Assembly: GCA_036501485.1 (NCBI GenBank)
Contig: DASYAG010000080.1
Coordinates: 1-23,171, forward strand
DNA from: PALSA-607 sp036501485
GTDB lineage: Bacteria > Actinomycetota > Actinomycetes > Acidothermales > Acidothermaceae
Length of the DNA stretch: 23,171 bases
Reading direction: 5' to 3'
Shown here: one piece after another, positions 1 to 7,751 of the stretch
Layout: every line of letters starts with the position of its first letter
Numbering within the stretch: position 1 is the first letter of the stretch
The notes under the pieces: generated by a model
What the model was told of the DNA's origin: nothing
Databases searched by the model: none
What the model saw: only the letters and a program-made list of their open reading frames with translations
Made by a program: the position numbers and the translations under genes

Positions 1-103
1 CTCGGCGTCCAGCTACTTCATGAAGAGCCCGCCCGTGCAATACAGCGACGACGATGCGCGGCAGGCAGTCGCCGACTTCATCGCCGGCACGGTAGACCGC
101 TAA
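1..103 (+). CDS. ino1: Inositol-3-phosphate synthase, C-terminal end only (partial)
   Basis: The open frame starts at base 2 and ends at TAA 101-103, giving the last 33 residues of a protein that begins outside the window. The tail contains SSYFMKSPPVQYSDDDAR followed by a short helix ending in FIAGTVDR. From memory this resembles the C-terminus of actinobacterial myo-inositol-1-phosphate synthase, which has a nearly invariant S-x-Y-x-M-K-S-P-P segment. That enzyme converts glucose-6-phosphate to inositol-3-phosphate for phosphatidylinositol and mycothiol. Streptomyces also has an ino1 gene close to the cca gene near oriC. The gene converges on cca and the two stop codons overlap within CTAA at 100-103, so no room remains for a separate terminator. 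Identification rests on 33 residues only. Confidence 0.7.
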   Translation, partial: SASSYFMKSPPVQYSDDDARQAVADFIAGTVDR

Positions 104-1617
104 CCACCCACTCCATGCTCTGCCGCCCATTGCCGCAGAGCTGCTGAGGCGGCTTCCTTGCCCATGGGTCCGGCGTCCAGCCTGAGTTCGAGCAGATAGC
201 GGTACGCACGGCCGACGTCAGGCCCGGGCGGGATGCCGAGCACGGCACCGATCTCGTATCCGTCGAGCTCGGGCCGCAGTGCGTCGATCTGCTCCTGCTC
301 GCGCAACGCCTCGATGCGTTCCTCGAGGTCGTCGTACGCAGCCGATAGTGCGGCCGCCCGTCGCTTGTTTCTCGTCGTGCAATCCGAACGCGTCAGCTTG
401 TGCAAGCGCTCGAGCAGCGGGCCGGCATCGCGGACGTAGCGACGAACGGCGGAGTCGGTCCATTCGCCCTCGCCGTATCCGTGGAACCGCAAGTGCAACT
501 CGACGAGACGTGACACATCGGCGACGACATCCTTCGGATACTTCAGCGCCGTCAGCCGGACCTTGGCCATCTTCGCGCCGACGACCTCGTGGTGGTGGAA
601 CGAGACCCGGCCCCCTGGTTCCTTGCGACGGGTCGCGGGCTTGCCGATGTCGTGCAATAACGCCGCCAGTCTCAAGACCAGATCGGGTTCGATCGCGTCA
701 CCGTCGGCCTGCTCTAACTCGATGGCTTGCTCGACCACTGTCAGCGTGTGCTCATACACATCCTTGTGCCGGAAGTGCTCGTCGCTTTCCAGCCGGAGCT
801 TCGGCAACTCTGGAAGCACGAGGTCGGCGAGTCCGGTGTCGACGAGCAGCGCAAGCCCACGTCGCGGTTCGTCCGTGCACATCAGCTTGGAGAGCTCGTC
901 ACGAACCCGCTCCGCAGACACCTTCGTGATGCGCTCGGCCATCGCCGTCATCGCGACGGCGACCGATGGGTCGACGTCGAACTGAAGCTGTGATGCGAAG
1001 CGAGCCGCGCGCATCATTCGCAACGGATCGTCCGAGAACGAATCCTCTGGCAAGCCAGGGGTCCGCAGAATGCGGGCCGCCAGATCGTGCGCGCCGCCGA
1101 ATGGATCGTGAAACACGTGGTCAGGAACGCTGAGGGCCATCGCGTTGACCGCGAAGTCCCGACGGCGCAAGTCTTCGTCGAGTGAGTCGCCGTAGACGAC
1201 GTCTGGTTTGCGAGTGACCGTGTCGTAGGTCTCGAAGCGGTAGGTCGTGACCTCGAGCCGCACACCGTCCTTGAGCAGTCCAACGGTGCCGAACGCGATC
1301 CCGGACTCCCACTTGCTGTCACGCCATTGCTTGGTGATTCGCAGGATCTCATCCGGTCGCGCACTGGTGGCGAAGTCCAGATCGTTGCCCAGCCGGCCAC
1401 GCAACGCGTCGCGGACGGACCCCCCGACGAGGGCGAGATCGTGACCTGCATGGGCGAAGAGTTCGCCGAGTTCGTCTACGACCGGCGCCGCCCTGGTCAG
1501 CTCATCGATCGCCGCCTGTTGGGTGCTCGTGAGCGAAGGGGGGTGAGAACGCGACGCAGGCACAGGGGTCAAGGGTAGGCCCAATCCCATGAGCCCGCGC
1601 GGGCTGGTTAAGGCCAC
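100..1617 (-). CDS. cca: CCA tRNA nucleotidyltransferase (PcnA/Cca class II with HD domain)
   Basis: This 505-residue protein adds or repairs the 3'-CCA end of tRNAs without a nucleic-acid template. The nucleotidyltransferase head has GGSVRD at residues 65-70 and the two metal-binding aspartates in D-L-D at 79-81. RRRDFAVNAMA at 151-161 follows, then the helical neck and body. A C-terminal HD region has H290, an H-D pair at 322-323 and HHHE at about 341-344. The mycobacterial homologue PcnA also carries an HD domain and is of similar length. The chosen start is GTG at 1615-1617. An ATG at 1588-1590 (residue 10) is an alternative; neither has a well-spaced Shine-Dalgarno, so the first ~35 residues are uncertain. 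The gene is divergent from the YbaK-like gene and overlaps the upstream gene's stop. Confidence 0.95.
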   Translation of the reverse strand: MALTSPRGLMGLGLPLTPVPASRSHPPSLTSTQQAAIDELTRAAPVVDELGELFAHAGHDLALVGGSVRDALRGRLGNDLDFATSARPDEILRITKQWRDSKWESGIAFGTVGLLKDGVRLEVTTYRFETYDTVTRKPDVVYGDSLDEDLRRRDFAVNAMALSVPDHVFHDPFGGAHDLAARILRTPGLPEDSFSDDPLRMMRAARFASQLQFDVDPSVAVAMTAMAERITKVSAERVRDELSKLMCTDEPRRGLALLVDTGLADLVLPELPKLRLESDEHFRHKDVYEHTLTVVEQAIELEQADGDAIEPDLVLRLAALLHDIGKPATRRKEPGGRVSFHHHEVVGAKMAKVRLTALKYPKDVVADVSRLVELHLRFHGYGEGEWTDSAVRRYVRDAGPLLERLHKLTRSDCTTRNKRRAAALSAAYDDLEERIEALREQEQIDALRPELDGYEIGAVLGIPPGPDVGRAYRYLLELRLDAGPMGKEAASAALRQWAAEHGVGG

Positions 1618-1655
1618 CTCAACAGGGAATCTCTAAGCGGCACTATCCGGCTTAT

Positions 1656-1702
1656 CTGTTCGTCCAGAGCAGAGGACTGTTCGTCCCCAGACGACACGAA
1701 CA
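1656..1702. repeat. TGTTCGT motif: two direct copies and one inverted copy in the divergent promoter region
   Basis: CTGTTCGTCC occurs at 1656-1665 and again at 1677-1686, exactly 21 bp apart (two DNA turns). The core TGTTCGT recurs inverted as ACGAACA at 1696-1702, so 1678-1702 forms TGTTCGT-N11-ACGAACA. It lies in the 180-bp gap between cca and the YbaK-like gene, upstream of a candidate -10 at 1746. Spacing and dyad symmetry suggest a regulator site, but the regulator is unknown. The rest of the 1618-1797 gap shows nothing else I can support. Confidence 0.5.
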
Positions 1703-1745
1703 ATGCGTTGTAACTTCAGGGGTTCCTTTCCGGGCCGAGCCCGCC

Positions 1746-1751
1746 TAATGT
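1746..1751 (+). promoter_or_regulatory. Candidate -10 box (TAATGT) for the YbaK-like gene
   Basis: TAATGT fits the actinobacterial TANNNT -10 pattern and lies 46 bp before the preferred ATG at 1798. No convincing -35 is visible, which is common for actinobacterial promoters. The call depends on position and one hexamer. Confidence 0.35.
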
Positions 1752-1797
1752 CTGCTTCGGCGGCGCCGCTAGGCGCGCGTCGGTGAGCGAGGTCAAC

Positions 1798-2544
1798 ATG
1801 TTGGGTCCGCTCGACATTCATCAGTACCTGCTAGAACACGACGTTCACCATGAGATCGTCCGGCTGCCACGGGCCGCCGCCAGCGCCGAACATCTCGCCG
1901 AGGTGCTCGGGGTAACCCCGCGGCGCTGCCTGGCGATCCATCCCTTCCACGCCCTGATCCCTGATGGCGACGTGCTTGTGCTTGTCATGGCGCCCGCCGA
2001 CGAAGAAATCAGCGCTCCGACGCTTGTCTTGACGCTGCGCGACTTGCTGCGCGACCGGCTAGGGCCCGACGCCGAACTCAGTGCTGCCGGTGCAGCCCTC
2101 GTGAGCCGCCGCACCGACTACATCGCCGGGCACCTTGCCCCCCTGCTGCTGCCACCTGAGGTCATCGTGGTCAGCACGCGTGGCGTCGTGGATCTCGCTA
2201 CATCGGTCATTTACACCGCAACTGGCGACGGCGGCACCGCGCTCGGGATCGGCGCGACCGACTTGCTCAACCTGAGCCGCGCAATCGTGCTGCCCAGCGA
2301 GGGCTCCGCCGAGAACGGCACACCTGCTGACGGCGGCTATGACGTCGACACGGTTGACCGCATCGAACTTCAGGCGATTCCGCTGCCGGCGACGCCAATC
2401 ACGTTGCCCGTTGGAAGTGAGGGCGTGCTCGGGCAGAGCGACCTCTCGATCAGCACGATCCCTGCACCGCGGGCTCGTCGGCGTACAACGTCCGGCACCG
2501 GCTCGCCGACCTCTGCACCAGCGGTAGCAGCTACCGCCAGCTGA
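1798..2544 (+). CDS. YbaK/EbsC-like (aminoacyl-tRNA deacylase fold) protein, likely divergent
   Basis: I chose ATG 1798 because GCGAGG at 1787-1792 sits 5 nt before it; a GTG at 1783 in the same frame has no such site. The 248-residue product has the YbaK/ProX layout: an N-terminal helix-strand region with HHEIVRLP, a helical LAEVLGV segment, strands DVLVLVMAP, and a C-terminal core with VIYTATGDGGTALGIGATDLL, which parallels the family's sAG-x-RG-x-x-x-x-l-x-x-x-DL block. YbaK-family enzymes hydrolyse mischarged tRNAs. The family's conserved lysine (K-T-L motif) appears to be Ala-Ile-His at about residues 46-48, so editing activity is doubtful. The last ~55 residues are Pro/Ser/Thr/Ala-rich and probably disordered. 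The gene lies beside the tRNA CCA-adding enzyme on the opposite strand. Confidence 0.7.
   Translation: MLGPLDIHQYLLEHDVHHEIVRLPRAAASAEHLAEVLGVTPRRCLAIHPFHALIPDGDVLVLVMAPADEEISAPTLVLTLRDLLRDRLGPDAELSAAGAALVSRRTDYIAGHLAPLLLPPEVIVVSTRGVVDLATSVIYTATGDGGTALGIGATDLLNLSRAIVLPSEGSAENGTPADGGYDVDTVDRIELQAIPLPATPITLPVGSEGVLGQSDLSISTIPAPRARRRTTSGTGSPTSAPAVAATAS
2521..2537 (+). terminator. Strong hairpin at the end of the YbaK-like gene
   Basis: GCGGTAG-CAG-CTACCGC is a perfect 7-bp stem with a 3-nt loop, 4 nt before the TGA at 2542-2544. No T-run follows, so it would be an actinobacterial U-less terminator or an mRNA-stabilising structure. The next gene has its own candidate -10 at 2602, which supports a transcription-unit boundary here. 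Confidence 0.4.
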
Positions 2545-2601
2545 CTGCAGTCCGCCGGCCTGCGCCCGTTGCGCTCGACCGGTCTACGCCCGCCAGGCCA
2601 T

Positions 2602-2607
2602 TACGAT
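2602..2607 (+). promoter_or_regulatory. -10 box (TACGAT) for a leaderless nudix transcript
   Basis: TACGAT matches the TANNNT -10 consensus and ends 6 nt before GTG 2614. This is the geometry expected when transcription starts on or next to the start codon, as is frequent in actinobacteria. No Shine-Dalgarno lies near the GTG, which agrees with leaderless translation. No clear -35 is seen. Confidence 0.5.
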
Positions 2608-2613
2608 CGAGCC

Positions 2614-3087
2614 GTGCCTCCTGGACGCCGACCCGTGCCCCGCCTGCGCCGCGTCGAGGAAACCTCCGCCGGCGGGTTGGTCGTCGACGCCGGCATCCCG
2701 GGCATCCGCGGTCGCCGCGCCGCGCTGATCGCCCGACACGACCGGCGCGGCCGCTTGGTGTGGTCACTGCCGAAAGGCCACGTCGAGGCCGGTGAGACTC
2801 CAGAGGTAGCTGCCGTCCGCGAAATCGCCGAGGAGACCGGCATCGCCGGCCGCGTTGTCGCACCCCTTGGCACCATCGACTTCTGGTTCGTCGCTGAGGG
2901 CCGCCGTATCCACAAAACGGTTCACCACTACCTGTTACTAGCCGAGGGCGGCGAACTGTCGGACGAGGACATCGAGGTTGTCGAGGTGGCGTGGGTGCCG
3001 CTCGAGGAACTCGCGCAGCGGCTGGCCTACGACGACGAGCGCCGCCTTGTCGACCAGGTGCCGGGGCTGCTCGCGGACATCGCGTGA
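2614..3087 (+). CDS. Nudix hydrolase (MutT4-like)
   Basis: The 157-residue product has a complete Nudix box at residues 55-77: G-x5-E-x7-REIAEETGI, with all the metal-binding glutamates. It hydrolyses a nucleoside-diphosphate-linked substrate, but the substrate cannot be read from sequence. Flanking segments, including ETSAGGLV, the W-SLPKGH run, and IDFWF before HKTVHHYLL, closely match Mycobacterium MutT4 (Rv3908), which occupies the same place beside pcnA. I preferred GTG 2614 over the longer TTG start at 2569: a -10-like TACGAT lies just upstream and the extra 15 residues are not family-like. The stop overlaps the next start (GTGA at 3084-3087), implying translational coupling. Confidence 0.93.
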   Translation: MPPGRRPVPRLRRVEETSAGGLVVDAGIPGIRGRRAALIARHDRRGRLVWSLPKGHVEAGETPEVAAVREIAEETGIAGRVVAPLGTIDFWFVAEGRRIHKTVHHYLLLAEGGELSDEDIEVVEVAWVPLEELAQRLAYDDERRLVDQVPGLLADIA

Positions 3088-5537
3088 AGTGGGTCGGCCG
3101 GCACAATCAGCCGACCAGCGCGAGAAGGCGCCTGCAACTCGCGGGTGCGGCTTTCGCGGTGGTGTTTCTCACGACCAGCGGCCTCGCCCTGACCGGCGGC
3201 GCTGCGGCGGCGCGGACGCCGAGTGCAACCCCGAGCCCAACACCGACACCCGCCAGCGCACCTCATCGGGTGACGATCACGCTCTTGAGCCTCGACCCGA
3301 AGACCGTCCAGCCACACGACACGATCGTGCTCGACGGGACCATCACCAACATCTCCGGCGCACCGCTCACGAGTGTCAGCGTTGTGGCGCGCGCATCGGC
3401 CACCCGCATCAGCACTCGCTTCGACCTGGCCCGCGACAACGACCCGAACCTGGTGCTCGGGGCGACCGTCGCCAACACCCGCGTGACACTCGGCACACTC
3501 GCCGCGGGCCAATCCGCGCACTGGACGATCCTGGTGCCAGTCGACGGCATCAACCTGCCGTCGTCCATCGCTGATTTCGGCGCGTATCCACTCGCTGTTG
3601 ACGCGCGCACGACGTCCGGGCGCACCGTGGCCACAACGCGACTGCCCACGCAGTTGTTGTGGATGCCAACCGGCGCGCAGTACACGCCCACGCAGATCAG
3701 CTGGCTCGTGCCGCTCGTTGACGGGATACACCGCGGCGACGGCAGCACGTTTCTCGATGACCAACTCGCCACCGACCTCGCTCCGACCGGCCGCCTTGGT
3801 CGGCTGCTCTCACTCGCATCGACGGCGCGGGTACCCATCACGTACGCCATCGATCCCGCGCTGGTCGACGACGCCACCGTGATGGCAGGCGCGGCCCAAC
3901 TCTCGGCCGGCGTGACGGGCGTCACCGGAGTGCCGCCGCCATCCGGCAGCGCGTCAGCGTCCGGGCCCGCGTCGAGCACTGCATCACCGTCGAGCACTGG
4001 ATCATCGTCTAGCGATGCGTCTCAATCGAGCACTACATCACCGTCGAGCACTACGTCACCATCGAGTACGCCAAAGGACGGCGGCAAATCGGACAACGCG
4101 ACGCCGCCGGCAACCGAGCCGGCGCCGTATCAGGTCGTTGCGGGTGACACCGGCGCAACGACGAGCGGCACTGGCGAATCCGCGGCCACAGATTGGCTGG
4201 CAGCGCTGCATAGCGACGTGTCAACACCGGGCGCGGCGGTCATCGGGCTGCCGTACGGCGACACCGACCTGGTGGCCGTCGAGCGCGCCGGACTGACGAG
4301 AGAGATCGCAATCGCGCGCTCGACCGGCCAGTCGATATTGACCGCCGACCTCGTCGCACCGACGTTGCCGAACGTCGTCTGGCCCGTCGGCGGCACCGTC
4401 GACGAGCCGACACTCGACGACCTGGCCGGCGATTTCGTCGACACCGTCGTGCTCGATGACACGACGCTCCCACCGCGCAACGCGAACGCGGTCACGGGTG
4501 CACGCACGAACCTGCAAACGGCGTCGGGCACCGTGCGGGCCGTGCTCACCGATTCGACGCTGAGCTCAATGCTGAATACATCCACCAGCGTGGACGGCGG
4601 GGTGCGGGTCGCCGAGCAGCGCTTTCTCGCCGAGACAATGCTCGTCACCGAGCAACGGCCCGGCGTCGGAAGCGCGGTTGTGATCGCACCACCGCGCAAC
4701 TGGAATCCGGCCGACAGCTTCACAACGACGCTACTGACCGACAGCGCGACGATGCCGTGGCTTCAGGGCGCCAATGTCGGACAAGTTGCCGACCAGGCCG
4801 CGGACGGCGTCCCTCGACAGTCGCTTGTCTATAGCGCTGCCGCATCGGCCGCCGAGATGCCGGGTGAAGACCTACTCCCGATTGCTGCGCTGCGCAGCCG
4901 CCTCGTTGCTTGCAGTGCGGTTCTGGGTTCGAGCACCACAGAGACGTTCATCAACACGTCGAGCATCGCGATCCTGCGCGCCGAATCGGCCGGTCTGCGC
5001 ACAGATCTCGCTCGAGCCGCCACGATCAGAGCAGCGGTGCAGGCCGAGCTCGATGCTCAGATCGCCAAGGTCTACATCGTGAAGCCGGGCCTCATCACCT
5101 TGACCAGTCGAAAACAGAAGATCCCAATCACCGTCGTCAACAACCTGCCTGACCCGGTCACGATCCAGATCCGGCTGACGGCGGTCAACGCCGCTCGGCT
5201 GACCGTGCCCCCTCAAGAGCCGTTCACCGTGCCGGGCAACCAAAGTCGCCACGAGGTACTGATCGAGGTCGAAGCGACTACAGGTGGGCGCTTTGACGTC
5301 GCCGCACAACTGTGGACACCGGACGCCAGCCCGCGTCCGTTCGGCGCACCGGTTCCGTTCGTGATGAACTCCACCGCGTACGGAGCTGTCGCTCTCGTGA
5401 TCGCGGCCACAGCCGCCGGTTTGGTGTTCCTGGTATCGGCGATCCGCGTGATCAGGCGCATCATCGCCTCCCGCCGTCCGCCTAAAGACGGCCCCCAACT
5501 ACCCGCCGCCGCGCCCGACCCATCGCCGGTCTCGTGA
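3084..5537 (+). CDS. DUF6049 family secreted/membrane protein (Rv3909-like)
   Basis: The 817-residue protein starts at GTG 3084, overlapping the nudix stop by 4 bp. A basic stretch, SARRR, and a hydrophobic segment at about residues 17-45 form a signal peptide or anchor. A large extracytoplasmic region with beta-rich domains follows, and one transmembrane segment lies near the C-terminus (AVALVIAATAAGLVFLV) before a basic, proline-rich cytoplasmic tail. A Ser/Thr-rich linker of SST-x-S-P repeats lies at about residues 290-350. Size, topology and position between the nudix gene and murJ match mycobacterial Rv3909 and the DUF6049 proteins of other actinobacteria. The function is not known; coupling to murJ through another 4-bp overlap (5534-5537) suggests a role in envelope assembly. 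Confidence 0.85.
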   Translation: MKWVGRHNQPTSARRRLQLAGAAFAVVFLTTSGLALTGGAAAARTPSATPSPTPTPASAPHRVTITLLSLDPKTVQPHDTIVLDGTITNISGAPLTSVSVVARASATRISTRFDLARDNDPNLVLGATVANTRVTLGTLAAGQSAHWTILVPVDGINLPSSIADFGAYPLAVDARTTSGRTVATTRLPTQLLWMPTGAQYTPTQISWLVPLVDGIHRGDGSTFLDDQLATDLAPTGRLGRLLSLASTARVPITYAIDPALVDDATVMAGAAQLSAGVTGVTGVPPPSGSASASGPASSTASPSSTGSSSSDASQSSTTSPSSTTSPSSTPKDGGKSDNATPPATEPAPYQVVAGDTGATTSGTGESAATDWLAALHSDVSTPGAAVIGLPYGDTDLVAVERAGLTREIAIARSTGQSILTADLVAPTLPNVVWPVGGTVDEPTLDDLAGDFVDTVVLDDTTLPPRNANAVTGARTNLQTASGTVRAVLTDSTLSSMLNTSTSVDGGVRVAEQRFLAETMLVTEQRPGVGSAVVIAPPRNWNPADSFTTTLLTDSATMPWLQGANVGQVADQAADGVPRQSLVYSAAASAAEMPGEDLLPIAALRSRLVACSAVLGSSTTETFINTSSIAILRAESAGLRTDLARAATIRAAVQAELDAQIAKVYIVKPGLITLTSRKQKIPITVVNNLPDPVTIQIRLTAVNAARLTVPPQEPFTVPGNQSRHEVLIEVEATTGGRFDVAAQLWTPDASPRPFGAPVPFVMNSTAYGAVALVIAATAAGLVFLVSAIRVIRRIIASRRPPKDGPQLPAAAPDPSPVS
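3972..4070 (+). repeat. 18-bp in-frame tandem repeat encoding SST-x-S-P
   Basis: Five consecutive 18-bp units start at 3972, 3990, 4008, 4026 and 4044, with a partial sixth at 4062. The consensus is TCGAGCACTACATCACCG; the third unit is the most degenerate. They encode SSTASP, SSTGSS, SSDASQ, SSTTSP and SSTTSP, a flexible linker in the DUF6049 protein that could be O-glycosylated. Unit number may vary between strains by slippage. Confidence 0.85.
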
Positions 5538-7222
5538 CGATCGCGGACGGCCAGACCGGCGCCCCCCGCAGCAGCCTGGCCCGATCGAGCACGGTCATGG
5601 CGATCGGAACTGTCGCCTCCCGCGGTACCGGCTTCGTCCGCACCGTCGTGCTCGCGGCCGCTCTCGGCAGCGGCGCATTGGCTGAGACCTACAACATTCC
5701 GAACACGATCCCGAACGCGATCTACGACCTGCTCCTCGGCGGGATTCTGACCAGCGTTGTAGTCCCGCTCCTCGTGACGGCAGTCAGGGACGACGCAGAG
5801 GCTGGTGAGTTGTACGCGCAGCGCCTACTTACCGTCGTCGCAGTCGCGCTTGGCGTCTGCACAGTGGTCGGCGTTCTCGCGGCGCCACTCATCATCGACG
5901 TCTACGCACAAGGCCTCACTGGTCAGCAGCGCTCGCTGTCGGTCACGTTCGCGCGGTACTTCCTGCCGCAAGTTTTCTTCTACGGACTTAGCGCGACCAT
6001 CGGCGCGATTCTCAATACCCGCGGTCGTTTTGCGGCACCGATGTGGGCTCCCGTTCTCAACAACCTCGTCCTGATCGGCACTGGTCTGCTCTTCATTTCG
6101 GTCACCGAGGCGGTGCCCGTCGCCAAGCTGACCAACCTGCAGGTGACTCTGACCATCGGCGAGATAAGGCTCATCGGCATCGGGACGACGGCGGGCGTCG
6201 TCCTGCAAACCCTCGCGCTTTGGCCGTCGCTTCGCGCGTCCGGTTTTCGATGGCGACCGCGGTTCGATTGGCGCGGCAACGGGTTGGGCGAAGCTGTCAC
6301 CCTCGGCGGTTGGGTACTGGCGTACGTCGCGATGAACCAGCTCGGGTTCGTCATCGTCACGAACCTTGGGAAAGCAGCCGGCCGCGCGGCGCTGACGCAT
6401 CGCATCGGTCACACCGACACGTTCTCCGCCTACACGTACGCCTATCAGCTGTTCCAATTGCCGTACGCGATCGTGGCCGTCTCCATCATCACTGCACTGC
6501 TGCCGCGTATGAGTGCCCACGCCGCGCAGGGCCGGTTCGACGACGTGCGGGCCGATCTATCGACCGGCCTGCGTACTAGCGGCGTCGCCGTGGTCCCCGC
6601 AACCGTCATGCTGATCGCGCTCGCCCCGGAAATCACCACGGTCATTTTTCGATGCCTTCCGCACACGCGCGTGAGTGCAGCGGACGCGCGCTACATCGGC
6701 TGGGTGCTGGTCGCGTTCAGCATCGGCCTCGTGCCGTTCGCGATGTTCCAGCTGCTGCTGCGCGCGTTCTACGCCTTGCACGACACCCGCACACCCGCAC
6801 TCATCAACGTCATCGCGACCCTAGTCAACATCGGTGCTGACGTCGGCCTGTACATCGCACTGCCACCGGGATCGCGAGTGGTCGGACTCGCGCTCGGGTT
6901 CGCCGCGTCGTACTGGGTCGCCTTCGTGCTGACCGCGCGAGCACTGGGTCGCCGCCTCGACGGCATCGACGGCCAGCGGGTCACCCAGACCTACGTCAGG
7001 GTGACCCTCGCCTCGGCTGTCGCAGGCGGTGCCGCTTTCGGACTTGCGGAACTGACCGGCGTGCTGCTGGGGCGTGGGGTCACCGGCAGCATCGTCGCGC
7101 TGGTGGCCGGCGGCGGCATCGGCCTGGGCATCTTGGCGACGGCCGCCTCGCGGATGCGGATCAGTGAGGCGACCCGGATTCTCGACGCGGTCCGGGCCCG
7201 CCTCGCGGGCACGCCCAACTAG
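5534..7222 (+). CDS. murJ: Lipid II flippase MurJ (MviN), without fused pseudokinase
   Basis: MurJ moves lipid-linked peptidoglycan precursor across the cytoplasmic membrane. The 562-residue product is hydrophobic throughout with about 14 membrane segments of the MOP/MVF family. The N-terminal S-R-x4-F-x-R motif (R30 and R36) matches E. coli R18 and R24 in the central cavity. It is followed by AETYNIPNTIPNAIYDLLLG and VVVPLL, typical of actinobacterial MurJ. In Mycobacterium tuberculosis the orthologue Rv3910 is about twice as long because a pseudokinase and an outer domain are fused to its C-terminus. Here the protein stops soon after the last membrane segment, and those domains are encoded separately at 8932-10527. 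The start overlaps the DUF6049 stop. Confidence 0.95.
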   Translation: MTIADGQTGAPRSSLARSSTVMAIGTVASRGTGFVRTVVLAAALGSGALAETYNIPNTIPNAIYDLLLGGILTSVVVPLLVTAVRDDAEAGELYAQRLLTVVAVALGVCTVVGVLAAPLIIDVYAQGLTGQQRSLSVTFARYFLPQVFFYGLSATIGAILNTRGRFAAPMWAPVLNNLVLIGTGLLFISVTEAVPVAKLTNLQVTLTIGEIRLIGIGTTAGVVLQTLALWPSLRASGFRWRPRFDWRGNGLGEAVTLGGWVLAYVAMNQLGFVIVTNLGKAAGRAALTHRIGHTDTFSAYTYAYQLFQLPYAIVAVSIITALLPRMSAHAAQGRFDDVRADLSTGLRTSGVAVVPATVMLIALAPEITTVIFRCLPHTRVSAADARYIGWVLVAFSIGLVPFAMFQLLLRAFYALHDTRTPALINVIATLVNIGADVGLYIALPPGSRVVGLALGFAASYWVAFVLTARALGRRLDGIDGQRVTQTYVRVTLASAVAGGAAFGLAELTGVLLGRGVTGSIVALVAGGGIGLGILATAASRMRISEATRILDAVRARLAGTPN

Positions 7223-7325
7223 GCCGAACGGCCCCGCGCGATACGACCAATCAGCGTCCACTACGCCCGCGAAAGCTCAAGGCGACCCCTGTCGACGCCG
7301 ACGTAAGGGTCGAGGTGACACGCTC

Positions 7326-7751
7326 TTGAGTACCAAGAATTGGGCTCGCAGGCTGGATGTCGCGCCCGATGCGGGTGACGTCATCCTCAGCTGGCTGACG
7401 CGCGTCGTCCTGGTCATCGCGGCAACCGCGGTCGTCGGCTTCGACGGCTTGTCGATCGCCGTCGCTCACGTCAGCGCACAAGACGACGCCAACTCAGCAG
7501 CCGTCGCTGCGGCGACAGCCTGGGTCAGCGACAAGGGCGCGCTTGCACCAACCCTGCTCGCGGCACAGAACTCGGCGTCCCAACACGACGAGAGCGTCCT
7601 GCCACGCAGCCTCACCGTCGACCCCGACGGCACCGTGCATCTCAAGCTTGAGCGCGACGCCACGACCCTTGTTATCCGCCACATCGGGCCGCTGCGGTCG
7701 TGGGCAACCGTCATCGTCAAGGGTTCGGGTAAAGCGGACGCGACGTCATGA
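7326..7751 (+). CDS. Small single-span membrane protein of unknown function
   Basis: I do not recognise this gene. TTG 7326 is chosen because AGGTGA at 7313-7318 lies 7 nt upstream; the frame has no better start nearby. The 141-residue product has a short cytoplasmic N-terminus, one hydrophobic segment at about residues 20-42 (ILSWLTRVVLVIAATAVVGF) and an outer domain. The outer part begins with an Ala/Asp/Ser-rich helix and ends in predicted strands (LTVDPDGTVHLKLERDATTLVIRHI). This resembles the topology of TadE/pseudopilin-like proteins, but I see no diagnostic motif. It follows murJ after 103 bp with no clear promoter, and its stop overlaps the NlpC/P60 start (ATGA at 7748-7751). The two are probably co-translated and may act together in the envelope. 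Confidence 0.75.
   Translation: MSTKNWARRLDVAPDAGDVILSWLTRVVLVIAATAVVGFDGLSIAVAHVSAQDDANSAAVAAATAWVSDKGALAPTLLAAQNSASQHDESVLPRSLTVDPDGTVHLKLERDATTLVIRHIGPLRSWATVIVKGSGKADATS

Noticed and set aside
279..929. 216-residue plus-strand frame inside cca
   Set aside because: Arg/Pro-rich composition and no domain; it is an antisense shadow of a well-supported gene.
1625..1660. Second SigR-type promoter starting at GGGAAT 1625
   Set aside because: The position 18 nt downstream reads GGC rather than GTT; the first GTT is 27 nt away.
1656..1702. LexA/SOS box from the GTTCG and CGAAC half-sites
   Set aside because: An actinobacterial SOS box is CGAAC followed closely by GTTCG; here the order is reversed and the half-sites are too far apart.
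2906..2914. DnaA-box-like GTATCCACA
   Set aside because: A single copy inside the nudix coding region; no cluster of boxes or AT-rich element, so not an origin.
2531..3106. 191-residue minus-strand frame across the nudix gene
   Set aside because: Arg-rich, motif-free and opposite a clear Nudix enzyme; shadow frame.
3972..4070. CRISPR-like regular repeats
   Set aside because: Units are contiguous, 18 bp, degenerate and in frame within a coding region; there are no spacers and no cas genes.
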